NCBI GenBank assembly: GCA_009785545.1
Contig: WQWD01000131.1
Span: forward strand, 1 to 6,992
Origin: Treponema sp.
Lineage (GTDB): Bacteria; Spirochaetota; Spirochaetia; Treponematales; Breznakiellaceae
Length of the DNA stretch: 6,992 nt
Direction: 5' to 3'
The notes under the pieces: model-generated
What the model saw: the letters and a program-made list of their open reading frames with translations, nothing else
What the model was told of the DNA's origin: nothing
The model's database searches: none
Program-made: the position numbers and the translations under genes
Shown: piece after piece, positions 1 through 6,790 of the stretch
How the letters are laid out: the number at the start of each line of letters is the position of its first letter
Numbering within the stretch: the first letter of the stretch is position 1

Positions 1-2063
1 ACTCCAAAGATTTTTTCTTCGTTGATTTGCCCTGTTTTTCGCCCGCCGGCAGTGCTGCTGCCCGGCCAAACAATTTCAACAGGCGACTGCTGGCTTATCG
101 CCTGTTTAGCGACATTTTGTTTTCCAGCATAATCCATGTGCCTCGCTTCCAGTTTTTCGTAACGTATGTTTGCTTCCTTTAACTGAGTTTCGCAAAGAAT
201 CAGCCGCCTGTCAATTCTTGCGGAAAGCTCTGTCCTTTCCGGGTCGCTTAACGGCATTTTTTTCAGTATTTTTCGATATTTTTCAATTAAAACAGACGCT
301 TGTTCGCCTTTGACAACGTTACTGTCCCCCGAATCTGCCTGAATAGGAAGAAGCCCAACCTCAAAACCGGCAGTTGGCTCCGAAAAATATTTGGAAAATG
401 ATTTTTGAGACAAAGCTTCCGGGAATTTTGAAATGGTGTTTGCAGTGTTTTGAGCAATTATGTCGATACCTGCGTCATGAAGCGCATCCGCCGCATCTTC
501 GATTGCGTTTTCATCAAGCAGGTACAGCCCGTCGGCGAGTGTTTCACGAATCATCTTTTTGAGCTTGACAGTTTCGATCAAATAGCGGTGTTCCTCCGAA
601 AGTTTCAAGATTACGCCTTTTTTCAGCGAAACATTCTTGTGGCGCTTTTCCCAATCTTTCAGATTCCAAACAAAAGCGTCATTTGCGGATAAATGATTTG
701 AATTATCGCCTGATATATCTGACGACAGCCGGTTCAACAATTCGATAATTTCATCTGCGGAGATATTGTTATCAAAGGCACGCACAGCAGAATCTTTGTT
801 TAATTCAAAACGAACAACCGGCGTCATTATTTGTGAGCCGGTTTCGCAGATGTTCATAACCGACGCCAGCTTGATAGCGTCTGAAAAATCAATTTCGGGA
901 TAAACCAAAATCGAAGTACCCGAATCCATCGTGATTACAGGCTTTTCATAAGTTGTTGGTGCGTTAGGTGAAACATGATTTATTATATCTGATTTTTTGC
1001 AGCCTACTTCGGTAGTTACAATCAATCCTGTTTTTTCCAAAGCGATTAATAGCGCTTCGTTGTCAAAACGCACTTTTTCATGTACCTTGCATAATTCAAT
1101 TATTCTTTTTAGTGTTGTTCTTGCGTAAAGAGAATCATCAAGGGAATTCAAAAATCCATGTATTAGATTTGCTGCCTCTCGAATTTTTTTTTGAAAAAGA
1201 ACCAGCAAAATTTCCTGATAAGATATTTCATCGGGCAGTTCATTCATCGAGACATACAATGCTGCGGCGTAATATTCACTTCTTTCTCTTGGCGAAAGCA
1301 TAATAAAATCGTTGATACGTTTTTTGTCATGGATAAGTTTGTTTTCGTCAATGTAAAAAAGCCCAAGAGCAAGCATACTGGAGACAAGTAAGTCCAAATC
1401 AATGCCGGGAAAAGATTTTTTTCCTGATTCAATAACCCTTTTTCGAATATTGCGTTCGGATATAAAAAAATTATTTTCTTGAGAAGCAAACGACAAAAGA
1501 CCCGCAATCAGCAGATCATTAACAACTGTTTGGCAGCCGGACACGGAAGATTCGGTTTCCGCAGTTTGCATTGTTGCGTTTAACGTTATGTTATTCGGCA
1601 AAGCGGCAGAGTCACACGCCGGAAACAACGGCGATACATCCTCTGTAAAAGGCAAAAGTACAGGTTTAAGAACAGGGTTTAATGCAAGGCAGTTTGAAGA
1701 TGAGCGGTAAAGGATAAAGCGTTCTTCCATGTTTACAATTATGTCATGGAAATGCGCATAACTATATTCATCATCAAAAAAACTGCCCAATTGTTCGGGA
1801 AGAGGCTCGTTAAAAAGCGATACGGCGGCAATTATTTTTGCGTCGTTTTCATCAATGTAAGAGGTTATTGTTTTTTGAATATCTTCACGTAAAAGAAATT
1901 TTTCCAGCTCGTCCACCAAATGCTGCTTGTTAAACGGAGTTTTTATTTTTCCAAACACGCTTCGCATTAATTCAAAAAATGCGTTTTCTCGCATGGTCAT
2001 TACAGCGGATTTCCAAAAACTTACGGAGTGAAAAGCGTCGTTCTTCATCAGCAATTTGTCCAT
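1..2063 (-). CDS. XPB-associated helicase-like domain protein, 3' end missing (runs off left edge)
   Basis: Reading leftward from the ATG at 2063, the frame stays open for 687 codons to the window edge with no stop, so the C-terminus is missing. The N-terminal ~370 residues are helical and I do not recognise them. Residues ~373-493 resemble the helicase-associated domain of XPB/Ssl2 proteins (Pfam Helicase_C_3 type): a PVITMDSGTSILVYPE strand pair, then ADEIIELLNRLS and a WEKRHKNVSLKKG-like segment. Residues ~584-660 are highly charged and helical, probably coiled coil. There is no Walker A or DEAD/DEVH box, so it is not itself an ATPase; I infer that it partners the helicase encoded just upstream. 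From memory, mycobacteria carry a similar pair (Rv0862c beside the XPB gene Rv0861c). The start is ambiguous: ATG at 2063 overlaps the helicase gene by 16 bp, while the in-frame ATG at 2048 forms a TGATG stop/start overlap. Neither has a clear Shine-Dalgarno, which suggests translational coupling. Confidence 0.8.
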   Translation of the reverse strand, partial: MDKLLMKNDAFHSVSFWKSAVMTMRENAFFELMRSVFGKIKTPFNKQHLVDELEKFLLREDIQKTITSYIDENDAKIIAAVSLFNEPLPEQLGSFFDDEYSYAHFHDIIVNMEERFILYRSSSNCLALNPVLKPVLLPFTEDVSPLFPACDSAALPNNITLNATMQTAETESSVSGCQTVVNDLLIAGLLSFASQENNFFISERNIRKRVIESGKKSFPGIDLDLLVSSMLALGLFYIDENKLIHDKKRINDFIMLSPRERSEYYAAALYVSMNELPDEISYQEILLVLFQKKIREAANLIHGFLNSLDDSLYARTTLKRIIELCKVHEKVRFDNEALLIALEKTGLIVTTEVGCKKSDIINHVSPNAPTTYEKPVITMDSGTSILVYPEIDFSDAIKLASVMNICETGSQIMTPVVRFELNKDSAVRAFDNNISADEIIELLNRLSSDISGDNSNHLSANDAFVWNLKDWEKRHKNVSLKKGVILKLSEEHRYLIETVKLKKMIRETLADGLYLLDENAIEDAADALHDAGIDIIAQNTANTISKFPEALSQKSFSKYFSEPTAGFEVGLLPIQADSGDSNVVKGEQASVLIEKYRKILKKMPLSDPERTELSARIDRRLILCETQLKEANIRYEKLEARHMDYAGKQNVAKQAISQQSPVEIVWPGSSTAGGRKTGQINEEKIFG

Positions 2064-3757
2064 CTTTGAATAGAATACTTGTAACCTTGCTCAGTTAAAA
2101 ACTTCTGCCTGTTAGCCGCAAATTCTTCTTCAGCGGTATAGTTGGAAACAAGCGAATAAAACCACGCATTTTGTAATCCCGGCTTTTTTTCTTTGGGTCT
2201 GAGAATTCGCCCAAGCCGCTGAGCTTCTTCCTGACGTGAACCGAAAGAGCCGGAAACCTGCACCGCCATGCTTGCGTCAGGAAGATCAATGGCAAAATTA
2301 GCAACTTTTGAAACAACAATAATGCGAACTTCACCTTGTTTAAAACTATTGTATATATGTTCTCTTTCGGCATTGGGGGTTTTCCCGGTGATTAACGGAG
2401 CGTTAAGAAGTTTGGCAAGCGACTCCAATTGTGAAATGTATTGACCAATAACCAGAATCCGATCAAGAGGATGATTTTCGATTAATTGCATTACAACATT
2501 TTCTTTTAACGGATTTTCGGCGGCAATCCTGTATTTTTCTCTTGGTGTTGCCACAGCGTACGGAATCTTCAAGTTTTGCGGCATATCTAATCTTATTTCA
2601 GTACAAACAGCTTCGGCAATCCACCCCTTGTCTTCGAGGTTTTTCCACGGCACATCATAACGTTTTGGCCCGACAAGGCTGAACACAGCGTCTTCTTCGC
2701 CGTCTTCACGGATCAGCGTTGCCGTCAGCCCAAGCCGCCTGACTGCCTGAAGCTCTGCCGTTACGCGAAACACGGGAGCCGGAAGCAGATGAACCTCGTC
2801 ATAAATCACAAGCCCCCACGGTCGTTCGCGAAAAAGGCGAAAGTGCGGAAACTCGCCTTCTTTGTCAGCTCTCCACGAAATTATCTGATAAGTAGCGACA
2901 GTCACAGGTGCTGTGGATTTTGAGTCTCCCGAATACTCGGCGATCTGTTCCCGTGTTAAATCTGTTTTGTCCAGCAGCTCGTTTATCCACTGGTGTAATG
3001 CCGCCGTGTTAGCCGTCAAGATAAGCGTATTTGTTTTAAGCATCGACATTATCAGCATACCGACAATTGTTTTTCCCGCACCGCATGGCAATACGGCAAC
3101 CCCATACCCGCTGCCCGGACCTCCCGAACCAATGACAGACTGTGCCGCCGCTTTTTGATAATCCCTTACTGCAAACGGCTTCCCAGAAAGACAGCGTTCC
3201 CGCAATTCAATTTTTAAATCATCACCTTTTACAAGCGGCGCTTCGTCCTGCACTGGCCAGCCGATACGTATCAGTTCTCTTTTGACTGTTCCTCTGTGAA
3301 TCAACTCAAGGGAAAAACCTTTTTCCGATACAACAAGATATTTTTTCAGGGCCTTCAACTCTCCGATCTCAATGCGGATAGCGTCATCATCAATTTGTAA
3401 AATCAATCTATTAAAACTGCCGTTCGGCTGGTTCTCCGAATCATCAACAGCAATCATTTTAATTTTTCCGTACCGGGACATAAGAAGCGAAAAACCTTCG
3501 ATAATTCCAATTGGGATTTCGTACCGGCTGTGTTTTTTTAATGCGTCAATTATATCCTTCGGCGTATAACCTGCACTGGCAGCATTCCAGAGAGACAACG
3601 GAGTTATGCGGTATGTGTGAATATGCTCCGGGGATTTTTCCAGTTCCGCAAACGGGATAATTGCCTGCCTCGCCTCTTCTGCGGATTCACAGTGGACATC
3701 GAGGAGCAGTGTTTTATCGCTTTGTACTATTAATGCTCTTGTTGTATCTGCCTGCAT
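2048..3757 (-). CDS. xpb: XPB/Rad25-type superfamily 2 DNA helicase
   Basis: A 569-residue ATP-dependent 3'-5' DNA helicase/translocase of the bacterial and archaeal XPB (ERCC3/Rad25) family, cytoplasmic, probably in DNA repair or remodelling. Residues ~7-100 form the XPB N-terminal helicase-associated domain (ALIVQSDKTLLLDV onward), followed by a small mixed domain to ~190. Helicase domain 1 has RDYQ (198-201), Walker A LPCGAGKT (223-230), the DEVH box (320-323), TAT (345-347) and the XPB-specific RED motif (350-352). The thumb-like segment is ~364-390. Helicase domain 2 carries motif VI QEEAQRLGRILR (509-520). All catalytic motifs are intact and the length is normal for the family. The ATG at 3757 is preferred because a stop lies in frame upstream and the conserved LIVQSD segment begins nine residues in. 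It is the first gene of a leftward operon with the helicase-associated gene. Its role in this organism is inferred from the family. Confidence 0.95.
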   Translation of the reverse strand: MQADTTRALIVQSDKTLLLDVHCESAEEARQAIIPFAELEKSPEHIHTYRITPLSLWNAASAGYTPKDIIDALKKHSRYEIPIGIIEGFSLLMSRYGKIKMIAVDDSENQPNGSFNRLILQIDDDAIRIEIGELKALKKYLVVSEKGFSLELIHRGTVKRELIRIGWPVQDEAPLVKGDDLKIELRERCLSGKPFAVRDYQKAAAQSVIGSGGPGSGYGVAVLPCGAGKTIVGMLIMSMLKTNTLILTANTAALHQWINELLDKTDLTREQIAEYSGDSKSTAPVTVATYQIISWRADKEGEFPHFRLFRERPWGLVIYDEVHLLPAPVFRVTAELQAVRRLGLTATLIREDGEEDAVFSLVGPKRYDVPWKNLEDKGWIAEAVCTEIRLDMPQNLKIPYAVATPREKYRIAAENPLKENVVMQLIENHPLDRILVIGQYISQLESLAKLLNAPLITGKTPNAEREHIYNSFKQGEVRIIVVSKVANFAIDLPDASMAVQVSGSFGSRQEEAQRLGRILRPKEKKPGLQNAWFYSLVSNYTAEEEFAANRQKFLTEQGYKYSIQRWTNC

Positions 3758-3770
3758 ACTAGTTATTTTT

Positions 3771-3799
3771 AGAATACCCTATGATGTGCTTCATGGCAA
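3771..3799 (-). promoter_or_regulatory. Sigma-70-like promoter for the helicase operon
   Basis: Read on the minus strand: a -35 TTGCCA (3799-3794, 5/6 to consensus), a 17-bp spacer, then a -10 TATTCT (3776-3771, 4/6). Thirteen bases separate the -10 from the ATG at 3757, so transcription should begin about six bases before the start codon. That leaves almost no leader and no room for a Shine-Dalgarno. The call is by eye from consensus only. Confidence 0.55.
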
Positions 3800-3838
3800 C
3801 AGGCGTATTAAGACAGGCATTTCAAATACCATGACACC

Positions 3839-3855
3839 TTGACCAAATTTGTCAA
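3839..3855. promoter_or_regulatory. TTGAC-N7-GTCAA inverted repeat over the thioesterase -35 (possible operator)
   Basis: A 17-bp dyad with perfect 5-bp outer arms and a partly symmetric AAATTT centre. The left arm lies inside the -35 of the rightward promoter, where a bound dimeric regulator would block RNA polymerase. I do not recognise it as the site of a named regulator, and a short A/T-rich dyad can arise by chance. Confidence 0.3.
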
Positions 3856-3867
3856 ACTCGGTATCAT
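3839..3867 (+). promoter_or_regulatory. Sigma-70-like promoter for the thioesterase gene, +1 near the ATG
   Basis: A -35 TTGACC (3839-3844, 5/6), a 17-bp spacer, and a -10 TATCAT (3862-3867, 5/6) make the best promoter match in the window. The expected +1, seven bases past the -10, falls on the A of the ATG at 3874. The GGGGG just before the ATG is only one base away, too close to act as a ribosome binding site, so a leaderless mRNA is the simplest reading. Confidence 0.6.
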
Positions 3868-3873
3868 GGGGGC

Positions 3874-4668
3874 ATGAATTGTGACCCGGCAAATCCGAAA
3901 GGATCAGAAAGAGTTGACGTATGGCAGGAAACTCTCCCCATACGGTTTGGTGTGATTGATAAGTCCGACAGACTAACCTTGGACGCAGTATTTCAAATTT
4001 TTCAGGAAGCGGCAATCAGCCATGCGGAAAACTTGGGCGTTGGGCGTGAAGATATGGCAAGCGCAGGTCATGTATGGGTCATCTCACGAATGACGGTACA
4101 GGTAGACAGGCGTCCAAAATATTGTGATACCGTCACGCTTCATACATGGCCGCGCGGGTTTGACAGGCTCTTTACGATTCGTGATTATCAAATCAAAGAC
4201 AAAAATGGTCAAAATCTTGTTTCCGCTCGCAGTGCGTGGTTAATCATCGATATTGAAAAACGCCGCCCCATAAGGCCTCAGGGTTTAATGGATCATATGC
4301 CTTTAAACGAAGGGCTTGAAGCTCTTTCAAAAGAAGCGGGAGCAGTAACAAGCCTTCCAGAGCAAACCAATCTGAAAAAAATCGCCGAGAAAAAAGCGCT
4401 TTACACCGATCTTGACTACGTTGGGCACGTTAACAATGTCCGTTATATCCAATGGATAGAAGATGCCCTTGAACCTCAGCTTTTTGAAAATGCCGATAAA
4501 ATGCGAATCGACATCTGCTATCTAAGCGAAATTACAAGAGGAGAAGCTGTCGAAATTTTTTCCGCCCCAATCCCAACAGAATCCGGCACGGCATTTGCGT
4601 TTGAAGGCAGAAAAACAAACAACGGATCGACAGCGTTCAGGGCGGAATTGCGGCTGGAAACGCTTTAA
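3874..4668 (+). CDS. Acyl-ACP thioesterase, double-hotdog (FatA/FatB-like) family
   Basis: A 264-residue cytoplasmic enzyme that should hydrolyse acyl-ACP to free fatty acid and ACP. The N-terminal hotdog includes RFGVIDKSDRLTL and the helix IFQEAAISHAENLGVG (residues ~24-57), then VWVISRMTVQVDRRP and TWPRGFDRLFTIRDY (~67-105), typical of the family. The C-terminal hotdog has the signature DLDYVGHVNNVRYIQW (179-194). By comparison with plant FatB, Asp181, His185 and Glu219 match catalytic-site residues, but the usual Asn (DxNxH) is Val183. The DxDxxGHVNN form also resembles 4HBT-type thioesterases, so the substrate could be acyl-CoA or another thioester. ATG 3874 is the only credible start: no ATG, GTG or TTG lies in frame between it and the stop upstream at 3832, and no later start precedes the conserved region. 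There is no N-terminal signal or membrane segment. Length is normal for bacterial members. The gene stands alone on this strand. Confidence 0.88.
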   Translation: MNCDPANPKGSERVDVWQETLPIRFGVIDKSDRLTLDAVFQIFQEAAISHAENLGVGREDMASAGHVWVISRMTVQVDRRPKYCDTVTLHTWPRGFDRLFTIRDYQIKDKNGQNLVSARSAWLIIDIEKRRPIRPQGLMDHMPLNEGLEALSKEAGAVTSLPEQTNLKKIAEKKALYTDLDYVGHVNNVRYIQWIEDALEPQLFENADKMRIDICYLSEITRGEAVEIFSAPIPTESGTAFAFEGRKTNNGSTAFRAELRLETL

Positions 4669-6626
4669 GCATAATCCAACAAAACAGTAAACAAAAATTT
4701 AGACCCTACTCCAACTTGTGATTCAACTTGAACATCACCGCCCATCTTTTGGATTACCAATTTGGTTATGGCAAGACCAAGCCCTGCGCCGCCATATTTC
4801 CGTGATGCGCTGTTATCCTCTTGCTCGAAGGGGGTAAACATTTTTTTAAAATATTCATCGTTAATGCCTATGCCTGTATCGACTATATCTACCTGTATTT
4901 CACATTGCCCGTTTTTATCACCTAAATATTTAGCGCTTAACTTAATATTGCCTCCGTTAGGTGTAAACTTCATTGCGTTGGACAAAAGATTGTTTATAGC
5001 TTGTGCCAGTCTGTGGTTATCGCCGATAAGCTTCTTTGGTATTTTGGGATCAACGGCAACTACAAGCTCATGTTTCTTCTCGATTGCCAACGGTTTGGCG
5101 ATATATATCACTTGGTCTATCATTTTGTCAAAAGAAAACTCAGAAAGCTGCAATTCGAATTTATCTGTTTCTAAATTTGCCATGTCTAATACATCTGTTA
5201 AAAGCGCAAGCAAATGGTGAGACGCATCTTCTATTTTTTCGAAGGCATAATTTTTCTTGTTTATGTCGGCGGCAATTTTGCCTATATTTGTCATACCCAT
5301 AATGGCATTCATGGGCGTATACATCTCGTGGCTCATATTGGAAAGAAAGACGTTTTTTGCGGAATTGGCGGAAAGTTCATTTTCAAGCACATTTTCTAAC
5401 TGTTTGTTTGTTTCGGCAATTTCTATGGCTTGTTGATACTGGGTGTCCCACATGGATCGAATAGTGCGTGCAAGGTCGCCGATCTCATCTTCCCTGTTGA
5501 CGCCAAATATCTCCATTTCTGATTTATCGGTTATACTGGGAACTGTTGCAACATTTTCGGTTAGTTTGAGCAAGGGGGTAACTATCCATCGGCGCACCAA
5601 AATACCGCCAATAAACAAGGACACAACCAGTGCCACAAAACCGGCATAAATCAGGAGCAAGTAACGCAGATCAAAGGTACGAGCCGAAAGCACCACTACA
5701 GACCAATCCGTCCCAATGATAGGCTTGATACTGCCGTAACGAAACGCGCCTACGGACAGAGGAATAGCTTCACTCAGATATAGGTCATAATAACGCTGAA
5801 AAATGCCGCCCGTCATTGATTGCAGATGCTCGTTGATATGATCGTACAGGGTGGGATTATCTACAGCTTCGGGCATAACAGGAAAAGTTGGAAGCCCAAG
5901 TTCTGTAACAGCGAGAAGCTCGGCACTGTCCATACGAACCCTGCCATTTCGGTCAATTATATAACCCCGCTTGGCATCCAAATCAAAATCACCAAAAATA
6001 AAATCAAAAATATGCTGAAATGGAGAACCAACAGAAACAACTCCCACAAAACGGTCTTGATAATAAACCCTATGGTTTGACCACACAAAAAGGACTATGG
6101 CGTCTTCTACCAGCTCTGGCCTTTCGCGCTGTATATTCAGGATAAATGGTATTTCAGCGTCTCTAGTATCAAAAAACCACTGACTTACACTATTACCGGC
6201 GAGCTGTCCCCATGGCACAAATTCTTCCAATGTAATGCCGACATGAAAATCATAGCTTTCCAAATTTTCATACATTGTAAACATAAGACGGACATCCGGC
6301 GCAAAAGTCGCATATCCCATTATTTCATCGAAGGCTTTGGCTTTGCTTATCGGGTCATCTTTGTAAGCCATCCACTGAGCTACTGCCGTAGAACGGGAAA
6401 TTTGGTGCATCAACACAAAGTGTGAATTTGTGCTAAGTGTAAAATTTACAGCAGCCTCAATAGAATACTGCCGTGCCAGACGCCTGGAGAAATCATCAGT
6501 AATGGAAGATATTATGAATTGACCGAGCAATAAGATAAGAACTACCAAAAAAGCGGGAATAACAAAGAATAAAACTCGAACACGAGCAACTATTCTGGAA
6601 TTTTTGAAAAACAATCTTTGTAACAC
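4665..6626 (-). CDS. Membrane sensor histidine kinase (Cache-like sensor, HAMP, HisKA, HATPase_c)
   Basis: A 653-residue sensor kinase that should autophosphorylate on His and pass phosphate to an unseen response regulator. Membrane segments lie at ~17-42 and ~322-344 and bracket an extracytoplasmic domain of ~280 residues. Its YYQDRFVGVVSVGSPF, RGYIIDRNGRV and IGTDWSVVVL stretches look like a double Cache small-molecule sensor; the ligand is unknown. A HAMP linker follows (~345-398), then a helical linker. The H-box SHEMYTPMNAI has phospho-acceptor His433, with Tyr436 where Arg is usual. The ATPase domain has N-box Asn546/Asn550, G1 DTGIGI (583-588), F-box FTPFEQED and G2 GGAGLGLAI (612-620), all intact. 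It ends straight after the ATPase domain, with no receiver or Hpt domain. The start is GTG at 6626, supported by AAAGGA eight bases upstream and an in-frame stop above it. Its stop overlaps that of the convergent thioesterase gene. Confidence 0.93.
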   Translation of the reverse strand: MLQRLFFKNSRIVARVRVLFFVIPAFLVVLILLLGQFIISSITDDFSRRLARQYSIEAAVNFTLSTNSHFVLMHQISRSTAVAQWMAYKDDPISKAKAFDEIMGYATFAPDVRLMFTMYENLESYDFHVGITLEEFVPWGQLAGNSVSQWFFDTRDAEIPFILNIQRERPELVEDAIVLFVWSNHRVYYQDRFVGVVSVGSPFQHIFDFIFGDFDLDAKRGYIIDRNGRVRMDSAELLAVTELGLPTFPVMPEAVDNPTLYDHINEHLQSMTGGIFQRYYDLYLSEAIPLSVGAFRYGSIKPIIGTDWSVVVLSARTFDLRYLLLIYAGFVALVVSLFIGGILVRRWIVTPLLKLTENVATVPSITDKSEMEIFGVNREDEIGDLARTIRSMWDTQYQQAIEIAETNKQLENVLENELSANSAKNVFLSNMSHEMYTPMNAIMGMTNIGKIAADINKKNYAFEKIEDASHHLLALLTDVLDMANLETDKFELQLSEFSFDKMIDQVIYIAKPLAIEKKHELVVAVDPKIPKKLIGDNHRLAQAINNLLSNAMKFTPNGGNIKLSAKYLGDKNGQCEIQVDIVDTGIGINDEYFKKMFTPFEQEDNSASRKYGGAGLGLAITKLVIQKMGGDVQVESQVGVGSKFLFTVLLDYA

Positions 6627-6634
6627 AGTTTCTA

Positions 6635-6640
6635 TCCTTT
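6635..6640 (-). promoter_or_regulatory. Shine-Dalgarno AAAGGA deciding the GTG start of the histidine kinase
   Basis: On the minus strand AAAGGA lies eight bases before the GTG at 6626. No ATG, GTG or TTG lies in frame between the GTG and the stop upstream, so this site fixes the unusual start. It is the only clear ribosome binding site in the window. Its AAA also belongs to the inverted repeat listed next. Confidence 0.7.
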
Positions 6641-6702
6641 AAGTATTTGGGCTGATCCACAAATTTTTCATCTAAACAACACTTTTTAAATAAATACTTA
6701 AA
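6638..6702. repeat. Perfect 11-bp inverted repeat flanking the kinase leader
   Basis: TTTAAGTATTT at 6638-6648 and AAATACTTAAA at 6692-6702 are exact reverse complements separated by 43 bases. On the minus strand they would bracket the kinase leader, and the downstream arm includes the AAA of the Shine-Dalgarno. The two arms could pair in the mRNA or serve as spaced protein sites. The arms are mostly A/T, so the structure would be weak. Confidence 0.45.
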
Positions 6703-6704
6703 TG

Positions 6705-6741
6705 AGCCTCTTGCAAAACTCGGTCAGTTTTGCAAGAGGCT
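6705..6741. repeat. Strong 16-bp hairpin, terminator-like
   Basis: The arms AGCCTCTTGCAAAACT (6705-6720) and AGTTTTGCAAGAGGCT (6726-6741) are perfectly complementary around the 5-base loop CGGTC. Neither side carries a long uninterrupted T-run: the plus side continues TTTGCAGTTT and the minus side CATTTAAGTATTTATTT. It could end leftward transcription arriving from beyond the window ahead of the kinase gene, or be a copy of a dispersed intergenic repeat. Being close to perfect makes chance unlikely. Confidence 0.7.
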
Positions 6742-6746
6742 TTGCA

Positions 6747-6772
6747 GTTTCTCACCCTTTGGGTTACGAAAC
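6747..6772. repeat. Interrupted inverted repeat GTTTC..ACCC / GGGT..GAAAC
   Basis: GTTTC (6747-6751) pairs with GAAAC (6768-6772), and ACCC (6754-6757) with GGGT (6761-6764) around a TTT loop. The internal bulges are of unequal size. It is weaker than its neighbours and is listed because it continues the tandem series of hairpins here. Confidence 0.35.
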
Positions 6773-6790
6773 ATGCATTTTAATAAAGTT

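Larger units (their letters stand above)
3758..3873. promoter_or_regulatory. Divergent promoter region between the helicase operon and the thioesterase gene
   Basis: This 116-bp gap separates two genes transcribed away from each other and holds a promoter-like sequence on each strand, listed separately. The two core promoters do not overlap: the leftward one occupies 3771-3799 and the rightward one 3839-3867. Neither start codon has a usable Shine-Dalgarno sequence. Nothing here encodes a plausible small protein. Confidence 0.7.

Noticed and set aside
450..692. Plus-strand ORF of 80 codons
   Set aside because: It lies antisense inside the long open minus-strand frame of the helicase-associated protein, has no ribosome site and shows no protein-like pattern.
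1..2063. Possible frameshifted or decayed gene on the left
   Set aside because: Full translation of the minus strand from 2063 shows one uninterrupted frame to the window edge, so it is truncated only by the window.
2095..2373. Minus-strand ORF of 92 codons in another frame
   Set aside because: It lies wholly within the helicase gene, whose C-terminal helicase motifs are clear in the main frame.
3827..3855. Second minus-strand promoter with a perfect TTGACA at 3855-3850
   Set aside because: At 17-18 bp spacing the -10 is only ATGGTA or TGGTAT, much poorer than the 3771-3799 promoter; the TTGACA is better explained as the mirror arm of the dyad.
3791..4015. Minus-strand ORF of 74 codons across the divergent promoter region
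   Set aside because: It overlaps both promoters and the conserved start of the thioesterase in antisense, and has no recognisable domain.
4762..5220. Plus-strand ORF of 152 codons
   Set aside because: It is antisense to the HisKA/ATPase region of the kinase, whose catalytic motifs are intact; its sequence is Ser/Leu/Ile-rich, as expected of a shadow frame.
5820..6080. Plus-strand ORF of 86 codons
   Set aside because: It is antisense to the sensor domain of the kinase, with no ribosome site and no recognisable motif.
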